Source of the DNA: an uncultured Bacilli bacterium
GTDB lineage: Bacteria; Bacillota_I; Bacilli_A; RF39; UBA660
Length of the DNA: 5,759 bases
Direction of reading: 5' to 3'
NCBI GenBank assembly: GCA_948687865.1
Contig: CAPQQE010000087.1
Coordinates: forward strand, 1-5,759
Shown: positions 1-5,527 of the stretch, in pieces
Position numbering within the stretch: position 1 is the stretch's first letter
How the letters are laid out: each line of letters begins with the position of its first letter
The notes under the pieces: model-generated
The model's database searches: none
What the model saw: the letters and a program-made list of their open reading frames with translations, nothing else
What the model was told of the DNA's origin: nothing
Made by a program: the position numbers and the translations under genes

Positions 1-1
1 T

Positions 2-439
2 CAGCAAATGAATTATACATCAACATTTCCACTTTTAGTAAATTTAAATAATAGACCTACATATTTAATATCACTTAAAGATAATGCAGGATTAGTTAAA
101 ATGTATGCTTTTGTAGATGTAGAGGATTATCAAAAAGTTGTTGTAACTGATTCATCAAAAGGAATAAAAAAAGCAGCAGAAAATTATTTAAATGATACAG
201 GTGTTGATTCTAATAGTGGTGATAATCTAAAAGAAAGTAAAATAATAATCAAAAATATAATGGATGTTGTTATAGATGGTAATACATATTACTATATTAC
301 AGATACCAGTGATAAAAAATATAAAGCATCTATAAAAGTTAACAAAGACTTATTACCATTTATAAAAGAAAACGATACACTTAAAATACAATATTCAAAA
401 GAAAGCGAAGTAATAAATATAAAAAATATCGAGAGGTAA
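2..439 (+). CDS. C-terminal part of a conserved (probably membrane-associated) Firmicutes protein, 5' end outside window
   Basis: The frame is open from the first complete codon at base 2 (two Gln codons before the first Met at 8), and no SD sits before that Met, so the gene almost certainly begins upstream. The visible part has three segments, numbered from Met8. Residues 1-61 have a PTYL-SLKD-AGLVKMYAFV-VEDYQ pattern. Residues 62-77 form a polar Asp/Asn/Ser linker. Residues 78-143 are a beta-rich stretch with VVIDGNTYYYI and LLPFIKENDTLKI, which looks like a small OB- or barrel-type domain. From memory, this resembles the C-terminus of a large, poorly characterised membrane-anchored protein common in Clostridia and related groups. 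No membrane segment is visible in this fragment. The stop (TAA, 437-439) lies 2 nt before the next gene, whose SD is inside this reading frame, so the two are probably co-transcribed and translationally coupled. Function is unknown. Confidence 0.75.
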   Translation, partial: QQMNYTSTFPLLVNLNNRPTYLISLKDNAGLVKMYAFVDVEDYQKVVVTDSSKGIKKAAENYLNDTGVDSNSGDNLKESKIIIKNIMDVVIDGNTYYYITDTSDKKYKASIKVNKDLLPFIKENDTLKIQYSKESEVINIKNIER

Positions 440-441
440 TC

Positions 442-936
442 GTGAAAAAGAAAGAAGCATTAGATTTATCACAAGAAAAATCAAAACTTGTAATTGATTA
501 CATTATTCAAATATTAAGTGATAATAATAAAATAACTGGTAAAATGGATTTTGATATTGAAAAAACAAATGATGGAAATATGTGCGCAGTATATATATCA
601 GTACCGTCTAAAGACTTTAATAGGTGTATACACACAGGAATAATGATAGAACATTCTGATGTATTCTATGAACAATTATTAAATGATTTTTTAGATACAT
701 TTTTAGAACATGAAACTATGGGTATATCAAGATACTATACAATTAAATTTGATATGGGTGAAAATTTTTCTGGAATGAATGCAGTAAATGTGAATGAAAG
801 TCAAATTAAGTTAAATTTTATTTTCAAAGGTCATAGATTTGATGAACTTTCTAGTAATTATAACGAAAAGATTAATGAATATACTGATAAAAGAGAAAAT
901 AAAAATGATATTTCAAATTCTGGATTTAAAATGTAG
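442..936 (+). CDS. Hypothetical protein, 164 aa, GTG start
   Basis: I do not recognise this protein. The GTG start at 442 is chosen because GAGAGG at 431-436 is a good SD with 5 nt spacing, and because the next in-frame Met is only at residue 35 and lacks an SD. There is no signal peptide, membrane segment or Cys/His metal cluster. By eye the fold is mixed alpha/beta: an amphipathic helix at about 10-28, strands near 34-40 and 47-54, a helix at about 73-90 (FYEQLLNDFLDTFLE), strands near 97-104 and 121-130, then a charged, Asn/Lys-rich tail (138-164) that is probably disordered. This suggests a small cytosolic protein. It follows the preceding gene by 2 nt and precedes a methyltransferase by 32 nt, so it likely belongs to the same transcript. 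Base composition and codon use match its neighbours. Coding status is well supported by length, SD and spacing; function is open. Confidence 0.8.
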   Translation: MKKKEALDLSQEKSKLVIDYIIQILSDNNKITGKMDFDIEKTNDGNMCAVYISVPSKDFNRCIHTGIMIEHSDVFYEQLLNDFLDTFLEHETMGISRYYTIKFDMGENFSGMNAVNVNESQIKLNFIFKGHRFDELSSNYNEKINEYTDKRENKNDISNSGFKM

Positions 937-968
937 AATCATTATTTAATTATACAAGAGAGGATATT

Positions 969-1907
969 ATGAGTAGAAAAATAACTGAAAATAAATTAAC
1001 CTTACTCGAAGAATTAGTTTGGCTTAGAAGTAAAATTAATTTTGATTATATATTTAAAAAAAATAATTTTTCTAATGACGATATAAAAAGATATTATAAA
1101 AAAAATAAATATTTACTATATAGAATTGCTGCTGGAGATAAGAATGGCAATATGCATATTGGAATAAGTGATGATGGTATAGTCAAAAAGAATGAAAAAT
1201 ATCAGACTTATCATGTTAGTAAATTAGATGAAATTATTAAAACTAATAATTATAGTCAAGTTTTAGAATTAGGATGCGGTCAGGGCGCTAATATGGCATA
1301 TCTAGCAAAAAAAAATAAGAATGTTTCATTCAAAGGTATAGATTTATATCCATCATTAGATAAGAAAAATAAAAAATATAATATAACCCTATTTGAGGGA
1401 GACTATCATAATTTAGAAAAAATACAAGATAATTCTATTGATCTTGTATATGCAATTGAAACTATGTGTTATTCTATGGATAAAAATCAAATATTTAAAG
1501 AAGTAAATCGTGTACTTAAGAAAGATGGATTATTTATTATCTTTGATGCGTATTTAGCAAAAGAAAGAAATAAATTATCAGAAATAGAAATGATAGGTGC
1601 TAAATTAGTTGAAAATGGTTATTATTTAAATGAGTTCGAATATATTGGAAATCTTACAAAATATATTAAGGAAAATAATTTTGAAATAATTAGAGAAGAA
1701 AATATGAAGAAAAAGGTTATAAATCATTTACTAGACTATCAAAATAGAATTAAAAAATATATGAAATTTGGAGTATTATTTAAACTAACCTCCAAATTAG
1801 TATCAAAAGAAGTACTAGGAAATATAGTTCCTATATATTTTATGTATAACACTGTTAATATGGATTTATCAGTTTATTATTATCATATACTAAAGAAAAT
1901 AAAATAG
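969..1907 (+). CDS. Class I SAM-dependent methyltransferase, 312 aa
   Basis: This is a Rossmann-fold methyltransferase transferring a methyl group from S-adenosylmethionine to an unidentified acceptor. Motif I is VLELGCGQGAN (98-108). The acidic residue expected to hold the ribose hydroxyls is D125 in KGIDLYP. The adenine-side motif is EGDYHNL (143-149), followed by DNSIDLVYAIETMCYS (154-169) and the motif VI strand VLKKDGLFIIFD (182-193), as in Methyltransf_11/25-type domains. Before the domain, MHIGI (62-66) recalls the MH-G segment of small-molecule and lipid methyltransferases of the sterol/tocopherol type, which favours a small-molecule acceptor over DNA; there is no DPPY-type motif. Residues 200-312 form an extra mostly helical region, partly hydrophobic (268-292), that may shape the substrate pocket. 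The start has AGAGAGG (957-963) 5 nt upstream. The stop overlaps the SD of the ASCH gene. Substrate cannot be told from sequence alone. Confidence 0.9.
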   Translation: MSRKITENKLTLLEELVWLRSKINFDYIFKKNNFSNDDIKRYYKKNKYLLYRIAAGDKNGNMHIGISDDGIVKKNEKYQTYHVSKLDEIIKTNNYSQVLELGCGQGANMAYLAKKNKNVSFKGIDLYPSLDKKNKKYNITLFEGDYHNLEKIQDNSIDLVYAIETMCYSMDKNQIFKEVNRVLKKDGLFIIFDAYLAKERNKLSEIEMIGAKLVENGYYLNEFEYIGNLTKYIKENNFEIIREENMKKKVINHLLDYQNRIKKYMKFGVLFKLTSKLVSKEVLGNIVPIYFMYNTVNMDLSVYYYHILKKIK

Positions 1908-1916
1908 AGGTATATT

Positions 1917-2297
1917 ATGAAAGTATTAACGATAAAACAACCATTTGCTTCATTAATCGCAAGTGGATATAAAAAATATGAGTTTAGAAGTTGGAAAACT
2001 AAATATAGAGGAGAACTATATATTCATGCAGGTAATGGAATTGATAAGAAACGCATGGATATGGTTAAAGATTATGCTCTTGATTACCCAAATGGATATA
2101 TAATTGCTAAAGTTAATTTAACTGATTGTATTTTAGTAGACGAAAAAATGAGTAAAAAATTAAGAGAAGAAAATCCAAAAGTATATACATATGACTATAC
2201 TGGATATTATGCTTGGAAATTAGAAGATGTACAAATATTAGATGAGAAGATTAAAACTAGTGGTAAATTAAGTATTTGGAATTATGATAGTGAATAA
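1917..2297 (+). CDS. ASCH-domain protein, 126 aa
   Basis: The whole protein is one ASCH domain, a PUA-like beta-barrel associated with RNA or nucleotide binding. Visible hallmarks are the N-terminal LTIKQPFASLIASGYKKYEFRSW (4-26, with KQP and the E-x-R-x-W pattern at E22, R24, W26), RGELYIHAG (31-39), a buried strand IIAKVNLTDC (62-71), YYAWKLEDV (97-105) and the closing GKLSIWNY (116-123). The length is normal for stand-alone bacterial ASCH proteins. One E. coli relative, YqfB, is an N4-acetylcytidine amidohydrolase, but I cannot map its catalytic residues here confidently, so enzyme activity is only a possibility. The SD (TAGAGG, 1905-1910) overlaps the methyltransferase stop codon and lies 6 nt before the ATG, so translation is probably coupled to that gene. 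Confidence 0.87.
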   Translation: MKVLTIKQPFASLIASGYKKYEFRSWKTKYRGELYIHAGNGIDKKRMDMVKDYALDYPNGYIIAKVNLTDCILVDEKMSKKLREENPKVYTYDYTGYYAWKLEDVQILDEKIKTSGKLSIWNYDSE

Positions 2298-2324
2298 TGA
2301 TTACATATAAAAATTAATAACTTA

Positions 2325-2353
2325 TTGTAAATATATGAAATATATTTTAAAAT
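2325..2353 (+). promoter_or_regulatory. Candidate sigma-A promoter of the Nudix gene
   Basis: TTGTAA (2325-2330, 4 of 6 consensus positions) and TAAAAT (2348-2353, 5 of 6) are separated by exactly 17 bp. Transcription would start near 2360, giving a leader of about 18 nt that contains the AAGGAGG ribosome site. The spacer contains an 8-bp inverted repeat (2329-2336 with 2340-2347, 3-nt loop). In such AT-rich DNA, promoter-like matches arise easily, so this is a moderate call. Confidence 0.45.
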
Positions 2354-2377
2354 AATAATAGATTATAAGGAGGAATT

Positions 2378-2926
2378 ATGAAAGAAGAATTAATAGATGT
2401 ACTTGATGAAAATGGAATAAAGACAGGGGAAATATTACCTAGAAGTGAAGTTCACAAAAAAGGTTTATGGCATAGATCAATAGTAGTAGCCATTATCAAT
2501 GAGAAAAATGAAATATTAGTACAACAACGATCAGAAAATAAAGAAAAGAATGCTGGTAAGTGGGATATATCAGTCGCAGGACATATCTCAACAGGACAAG
2601 ATTCACTTATGGCAGCAAATAGAGAAATAAGTGAAGAGGTTTCTGTTGCACTTGGTTTTAATGTTGAAGTAAAAGAATTTAGATTTATGTATTCATTTAG
2701 AAAAGAACAAGAGATAAGATCTGATTTTATAGAGAGACAATTCTATGATTTCTTTATATTAAGACAAGATGGACTTAATATTAACAATCTAAAATTTCAA
2801 GTAAGTGAAGTTCAGGCAATTAAATTTGTATCTGCTTCAGAATTAAATGAAATGAGAGAAAATGGTTTACTTGTGCCACGTGATGAAGTTTATGATGTAT
2901 TAATTGATTATTTATATAGATTCTAG
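2378..2926 (+). CDS. Nudix hydrolase, 182 aa
   Basis: This is a Nudix-fold protein expected to hydrolyse a nucleoside diphosphate linked to another moiety, or a similar pyrophosphate. The N-terminal ELIDVLDENG (4-13), then LPRSEVHKKGLWHRSIVVAII (20-40) and ILVQQRS (46-52), match the subgroup that resembles isopentenyl-diphosphate isomerase. KWDISVAGHIS (61-71) leads into the Nudix box (68-90). The box keeps G68, R82, E83, E86 and E87 (the metal-binding REIxEE core), but has Q74 where Glu/Asp is usual and S89 where Gly is usual. The isomerase's catalytic Cys in the strand before the box is absent, so isomerase activity is unlikely. The start is clear: AAGGAGG at 2367-2373, 4 nt before ATG. The gene is flanked by its own candidate promoter and a terminator, so it may be monocistronic. 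Substrate is unknown. Confidence 0.9.
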   Translation: MKEELIDVLDENGIKTGEILPRSEVHKKGLWHRSIVVAIINEKNEILVQQRSENKEKNAGKWDISVAGHISTGQDSLMAANREISEEVSVALGFNVEVKEFRFMYSFRKEQEIRSDFIERQFYDFFILRQDGLNINNLKFQVSEVQAIKFVSASELNEMRENGLLVPRDEVYDVLIDYLYRF

Positions 2927-2962
2927 AAAGGTAGAAAACTCTTAAATAATATAACATATAAG

Positions 2963-2996
2963 ATGAAATTTAGTTCTTTTACTAAATTTTATTTTT
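2963..2996 (+). terminator. Intrinsic terminator after the Nudix gene
   Basis: AAATTTAGT (2966-2974) pairs perfectly with ACTAAATTT (2981-2989) around a 6-nt loop. The stem can extend outward by a G-T wobble and two A-T pairs (2963-2965 with 2990-2992). A T-tract follows (2992-2996). Only one G-C pair is present in the core, typical of very AT-rich genomes. It separates the Nudix gene from the scpA operon. Confidence 0.75.
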
Positions 2997-3023
2997 GTAT
3001 ATAATCATAAAATATGATATAAT
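2995..3023 (+). promoter_or_regulatory. Extended -10 promoter of the scpAB operon
   Basis: TTGTAT (2995-3000) is followed after exactly 17 bp by a perfect TATAAT (3018-3023), preceded by TG at 3015-3016, which makes an extended -10 element (TGATATAAT). Transcription would start near 3030, leaving a leader of about 24 nt with the AGGTGA ribosome site of scpA at 3044-3049. The -35 starts inside the T-tract of the preceding terminator. A second TATAAT at 3000-3005 has no good -35 and is probably incidental. Confidence 0.7.
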
Positions 3024-3053
3024 TGTTGTGATATAAAGGAAGTAGGTGAAGTA

Positions 3054-3797
3054 ATGGATTATAAATATAAATTTATTATAAATGATTTTGAAGGTCCACT
3101 TGATTTACTTCTTCACTTAGTAAAAACAAATGAAATGGATATATATGATATATCTATTGGAAAGATAACAGAACAATATTTGTTATTTATTAGAGCAATG
3201 GAAGAACTAAATTTAAATATAGCATCATCTGAATATTTAGTTATGGCAGCAGAATTAATAGAATTAAAGTCAAAATTACTTCTTCCTAATAGTAAAAATG
3301 AAGAAGAAGATGATTATGAAGAAGATCCAAGAGAAAATTTAATAAATAGGTTATTAGAATACAAAAAATATAAAGATATAGCAGAAACATTTAAATCATT
3401 AGAAGATGATAGAAAAAAAATATATACTAAAGAACCTATTAAACTAAGTGAATTTTCTGATTATGAAATAACTAATGATGGAAGTATAACAGTAGATGAT
3501 TTAACAAAAGCATTAAGTGAATTTCTAAAGAGAAAAGAAGAAGAAAAACCACTTGAGACTAAAATAACAAAAAAAGAAATATCAGTAACTGATAGGACAA
3601 AAGATATAAGAAATATACTTAAAAAAAATAAAAAAGTATCATTTTTTGAATTATTTGATATAAGAACAAAACAATATGTGGTAGTTACATTTTTATCCAT
3701 ATTAGAAATGGCTAAATTTGGAGAAATAAATATAATTCAAGAAAATAGTTTTAATAACATTATAGTAAGTTTAAAAGAAGGTGATAATAATGAATAG
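3054..3797 (+). CDS. scpA: Segregation and condensation protein A (kleisin)
   Basis: ScpA is the kleisin subunit of the bacterial Smc-ScpAB condensin, bridging the two Smc heads and binding ScpB, and it acts on nucleoid organisation and chromosome segregation. The family signature FEGPLDLLLHLVK lies at 12-24, followed by MDIYDISIGKITEQYL (28-43) and the helix EYLVMAAELIELKSKLLLP (60-78), which form the N-terminal Smc-neck-binding region. An acidic linker (82-92) leads to DPRENLINRLLEYKKYKD (91-108). The C-terminal winged-helix domain that binds the Smc cap spans about 180-240 (FFELFD, then VVVTFLSILEMAKFGEI). At 247 aa it is of usual length and looks intact. The ATG is preceded by AGGTGA with 4 nt spacing and by a strong promoter. 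It is the first gene of the operon and overlaps scpB by 8 bp. Confidence 0.97.
   Translation: MDYKYKFIINDFEGPLDLLLHLVKTNEMDIYDISIGKITEQYLLFIRAMEELNLNIASSEYLVMAAELIELKSKLLLPNSKNEEEDDYEEDPRENLINRLLEYKKYKDIAETFKSLEDDRKKIYTKEPIKLSEFSDYEITNDGSITVDDLTKALSEFLKRKEEEKPLETKITKKEISVTDRTKDIRNILKKNKKVSFFELFDIRTKQYVVVTFLSILEMAKFGEINIIQENSFNNIIVSLKEGDNNE
3780..3784 (+). promoter_or_regulatory. Ribosome binding site that fixes the scpB start
   Basis: AGAAGGTGA (3776-3784) inside the end of scpA has its GGTGA part 5 nt before ATG 3790. The same GGTGA type of site occurs before scpA (3045-3049), the nucleosidase gene (4342-4346) and the small gene at 5528 (5518-5522), always 4-6 nt from the start codon. It rules out the in-frame GTG at 3781, which lies within the site itself. 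Confidence 0.7.
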
Positions 3798-4350
3798 TGT
3801 ACTTGAATCATTATTCTTCGCAGTTGGTGAAGATGGTCTATCTTTAGAAGATCTTTCAAATATATTAGAGTTAGATAATCAAAAATTAGAAAATGAAATA
3901 AAATTATTAGAAGAATCTTATAAAAATAATAATAGAGGTATAGAATTAAAGTTACTTGGAAATAAATATAAGCTAGTAACAAAAGAAGAAAATAAAGAAT
4001 ATATAAAAAAATTAGTAGAGGAAGTTAGTAATTCACTTACTAAATCTGCACTTGAAACACTTGCTATAATCGCATATAATGAACCAGTAACAAGAATTAC
4101 TATAGATGAAATAAGAGGTGTTAATTCATCTCAAATGATAAGAAATTTAATTTCAAAAGGATTTATTGAAGAATCAGGTAAAAGTGATTTACCAGGTAGA
4201 CCTAATTTATATAAAACAACAAATTATTTCTTAGACTATTTTAATTTATCAAGTAAAGATGAACTTCCAAAGATTAATATAGAAGATATAGAAATATTAG
4301 ATGATGAGGATTTATTTAATACAAGGTATAAAGAAGAAGTAGGTGAATAA
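3790..4350 (+). CDS. scpB: Segregation and condensation protein B
   Basis: ScpB is the kite-type dimeric partner that binds the middle of ScpA in the Smc-ScpAB condensin complex. The ATG at 3790 gives the family's normal N-terminus (MNSVLESLFFAVGEDGLSLE) and 186 aa; an in-frame GTG nine bases upstream would add only three residues and would lie inside the SD. The first winged-helix domain covers about 1-75. The second covers about 85-150, with ALETLAIIAYNEPVTRITIDEIRG (87-110) and the highly conserved loop LPGRPNLYKTT (134-144). The acidic C-terminal tail (161-186) is variable in the family. The start codon overlaps the scpA end by 8 bp, indicating coupled translation and near-equal supply of the two subunits. 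The next gene begins 2 nt after the stop. Confidence 0.97.
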   Translation: MNSVLESLFFAVGEDGLSLEDLSNILELDNQKLENEIKLLEESYKNNNRGIELKLLGNKYKLVTKEENKEYIKKLVEEVSNSLTKSALETLAIIAYNEPVTRITIDEIRGVNSSQMIRNLISKGFIEESGKSDLPGRPNLYKTTNYFLDYFNLSSKDELPKINIEDIEILDDEDLFNTRYKEEVGE

Positions 4351-4352
4351 TT

Positions 4353-5006
4353 ATGATTGGTGTAATGATATCATCAAAAGCAGAGTTTAATGAATTATTG
4401 AAGATATATAATATACAAGAAGAATATTTGCAAAATTATCCATTTGGGGAATATTATAGAACAGAATTTAGAGGTAAAGATTTAATATTTTTTAGAACAG
4501 GAACAAGAAAATCAAATGCTTCAGCAGCAACTCAGTATATGATAGATAAATTTGATTTAGAAAAAATAGTAGTAATAGGAACATGTTCATCTTCAAATGA
4601 ATATTTAAATTATGGAGATATTATAATTCCTAGTAAAGTTGTAGATTATGATTATATAATAAGAGATTTAGATGAATTAGATGAAAATGCGTATATAAAA
4701 ACAGATTATGTAAATATGCCTATTGAATTTTATGATGGTGTATTAGGAACTAGCGATAAAGCACTTATAGAATGGAAAGATTACACTTATTTAGCAAGTA
4801 ACCAAATAGATGCATCAGATATGGAAAGTTTTTCGGTATTGAAGGTATGCAAAAACAATAATGTAGAATGTATAATTATAAAAGGTATTACTGATAAACC
4901 TATGAAGGGTGAGAATGGATATAATGAACAGTTAGATGTTTACGAAGAAAATTTGCCAATAGTTATGAAAAAAATAATAGAAAATTATTTAATAGAGGTA
5001 ATATAA
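4353..5006 (+). CDS. Nucleoside phosphorylase/nucleosidase-fold protein (MTA/SAH nucleosidase-like), divergent
   Basis: This 217-aa protein fits the PNP/UDP phosphorylase superfamily, nearest by eye to 5'-methylthioadenosine/S-adenosylhomocysteine nucleosidase. In order: an N-terminal strand IGVMISSKAEF with E11 in the region of the MTAN catalytic Glu; FFRTGTRKSNASAATQYMID (46-65), matching the TGIGKVxAA segment; VVIGTCSS (73-80); YGDIIIPSKVVDYD (87-100), matching the strongly conserved GDI-V-----hD stretch; DMES (156-159), matching the ME motif that holds the ribose; and IIKGITDKP (175-183), with D181 at the position of the base-contacting Asp. The usual TGSAGGL loop is replaced by GTCSSSNEYL, so substrate class cannot be assigned. 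Its SD AGGTGA (4341-4346) lies in the scpB tail, 6 nt before ATG, so it is translated with scpAB. A functional link to condensin is not evident. Confidence 0.78.
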   Translation: MIGVMISSKAEFNELLKIYNIQEEYLQNYPFGEYYRTEFRGKDLIFFRTGTRKSNASAATQYMIDKFDLEKIVVIGTCSSSNEYLNYGDIIIPSKVVDYDYIIRDLDELDENAYIKTDYVNMPIEFYDGVLGTSDKALIEWKDYTYLASNQIDASDMESFSVLKVCKNNNVECIIIKGITDKPMKGENGYNEQLDVYEENLPIVMKKIIENYLIEVI

Positions 5007-5007
5007 A

Positions 5008-5493
5008 ATGAAAAACAAATTAACATATATAATAATACTAGTAATTACTATAACACTATTAATAGGATGTACTAAAACTGACGAAAAAGAAAAAATAGAA
5101 ACTAATAAAGATAAATATATTAAGTATATACAAAAACTAAAAAATATTTCAAGTTCATCTCCTGATTTGCCATTTGATGTTAATGTATCATTTTATACTG
5201 AAAATGAAAATGAAGTTAGATTTGAAGTAGTAATTGATAATCCTAAAGATAAAATATCTAATATAAGAGCAGTTGCTATTCATGATAAACAAACTGATGA
5301 TGTATTTCCTAGTGTTGGAATATTTGATAAACCAATAACATTAGTAAAAGATGAAAAACCAGAGGGAGTAGTTTTAGTAGGATACATTCCTCATTCTGGT
5401 GAATTAGATGAATTAAAATGTGAAATTAAAGTAATAATTACATATGAATATGATAATAACAAGCATACTAGCTATTATTTGACAAAAAAATAA
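5008..5493 (+). CDS. Small putative lipoprotein, 161 aa
   Basis: The N-terminus is a lipoprotein signal peptide: Lys2 and Lys4, a hydrophobic stretch (5-19) and the lipobox LIGC (18-21). Cleavage before C21 would leave a lipid-anchored protein of about 141 aa on the outer face of the membrane. A charged Lys/Glu linker (23-46) precedes a beta-rich domain: VNVSFYTENENEVRFEVVIDNP (59-80) looks like the opening strands of an immunoglobulin-like fold, then SNIRAVAIHDK (84-94), GVVLVGYIP (120-128) and CEIKVIITYEYD (138-149). I do not recognise the family. AGAGG (4994-4998) lies 9 nt before ATG, within the end of the nucleosidase gene; the gap to that gene is one base. It is most likely part of the scpA transcript, although its surface location differs from its neighbours. 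Confidence 0.88.
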   Translation: MKNKLTYIIILVITITLLIGCTKTDEKEKIETNKDKYIKYIQKLKNISSSSPDLPFDVNVSFYTENENEVRFEVVIDNPKDKISNIRAVAIHDKQTDDVFPSVGIFDKPITLVKDEKPEGVVLVGYIPHSGELDELKCEIKVIITYEYDNNKHTSYYLTKK

Positions 5494-5517
5494 CTATATT
5501 ATACTTATAATATAGTT
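5492..5517 (+). repeat. 11-bp inverted repeat (hairpin) between lipoprotein and small gene
   Basis: AACTATATTAT (5492-5502) is the exact reverse complement of ATAATATAGTT (5507-5517), with a 4-nt loop. No T-tract follows, so it is not a normal terminator. The stem begins within the lipoprotein stop codon and ends right beside the GGTGA ribosome site at 5518-5522. It could separate expression of the last gene, protect mRNA ends, or tune translation. A near-palindrome of A and T also arises by chance more often in such DNA. Confidence 0.55.
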
Positions 5518-5522
5518 GGTGA
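5518..5522 (+). promoter_or_regulatory. Ribosome binding site supporting a TTG start at 5528
   Basis: GGTGA (5518-5522) lies 5 nt before TTG 5528, matching the spacing of the same motif before three other genes in this operon. The alternative in-frame GTG at 5519 overlaps this motif and has no SD of its own. Confidence 0.55.
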
Positions 5523-5527
5523 AAATT

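Noticed and set aside
8..10. ATG at base 8 as the true start of the first gene
   Set aside because: The frame is open to the left edge and no ribosome site is visible; the sequence resembles the C-terminal part of a longer protein.
969..1907. DNA methyltransferase of a restriction or phage-defence system
   Set aside because: No DPPY/NPPY-type motif, no target-recognition domain and no nuclease or specificity gene nearby.
2378..2926. Isopentenyl-diphosphate isomerase identity for the Nudix gene
   Set aside because: The N-terminal frame is similar, but the catalytic Cys expected before the Nudix box is absent (KWDISVAGH instead).
3781..3789. GTG at 3781 as the scpB start
   Set aside because: It is part of the ribosome site itself and would add only Met-Ile-Ile before the natural ScpB N-terminus at 3790.
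3461..3982. Two minus-strand open frames opposite scpA and scpB (3461-3700 and 3737-3982)
   Set aside because: They lie wholly against two well-identified genes, have no SD or family resemblance, and read as Ile/Leu/Phe/Ser-rich shadow translations of A-rich coding strand.
5479..5511. Promoter with a perfect TTGACA (5479-5484) before the small gene
   Set aside because: The perfect TATAAT (5506-5511) is 21 bp away and TATACT (5500-5505) only 15 bp away. Either spacing is poor, and transcription would start almost at the ribosome site.
5519..5527. GTG at 5519 as the start of the small Cse60-like gene
   Set aside because: It overlaps the GGTGA motif that serves TTG 5528 and has no SD upstream, only the hairpin arm. 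It cannot be fully excluded; it would add three residues.
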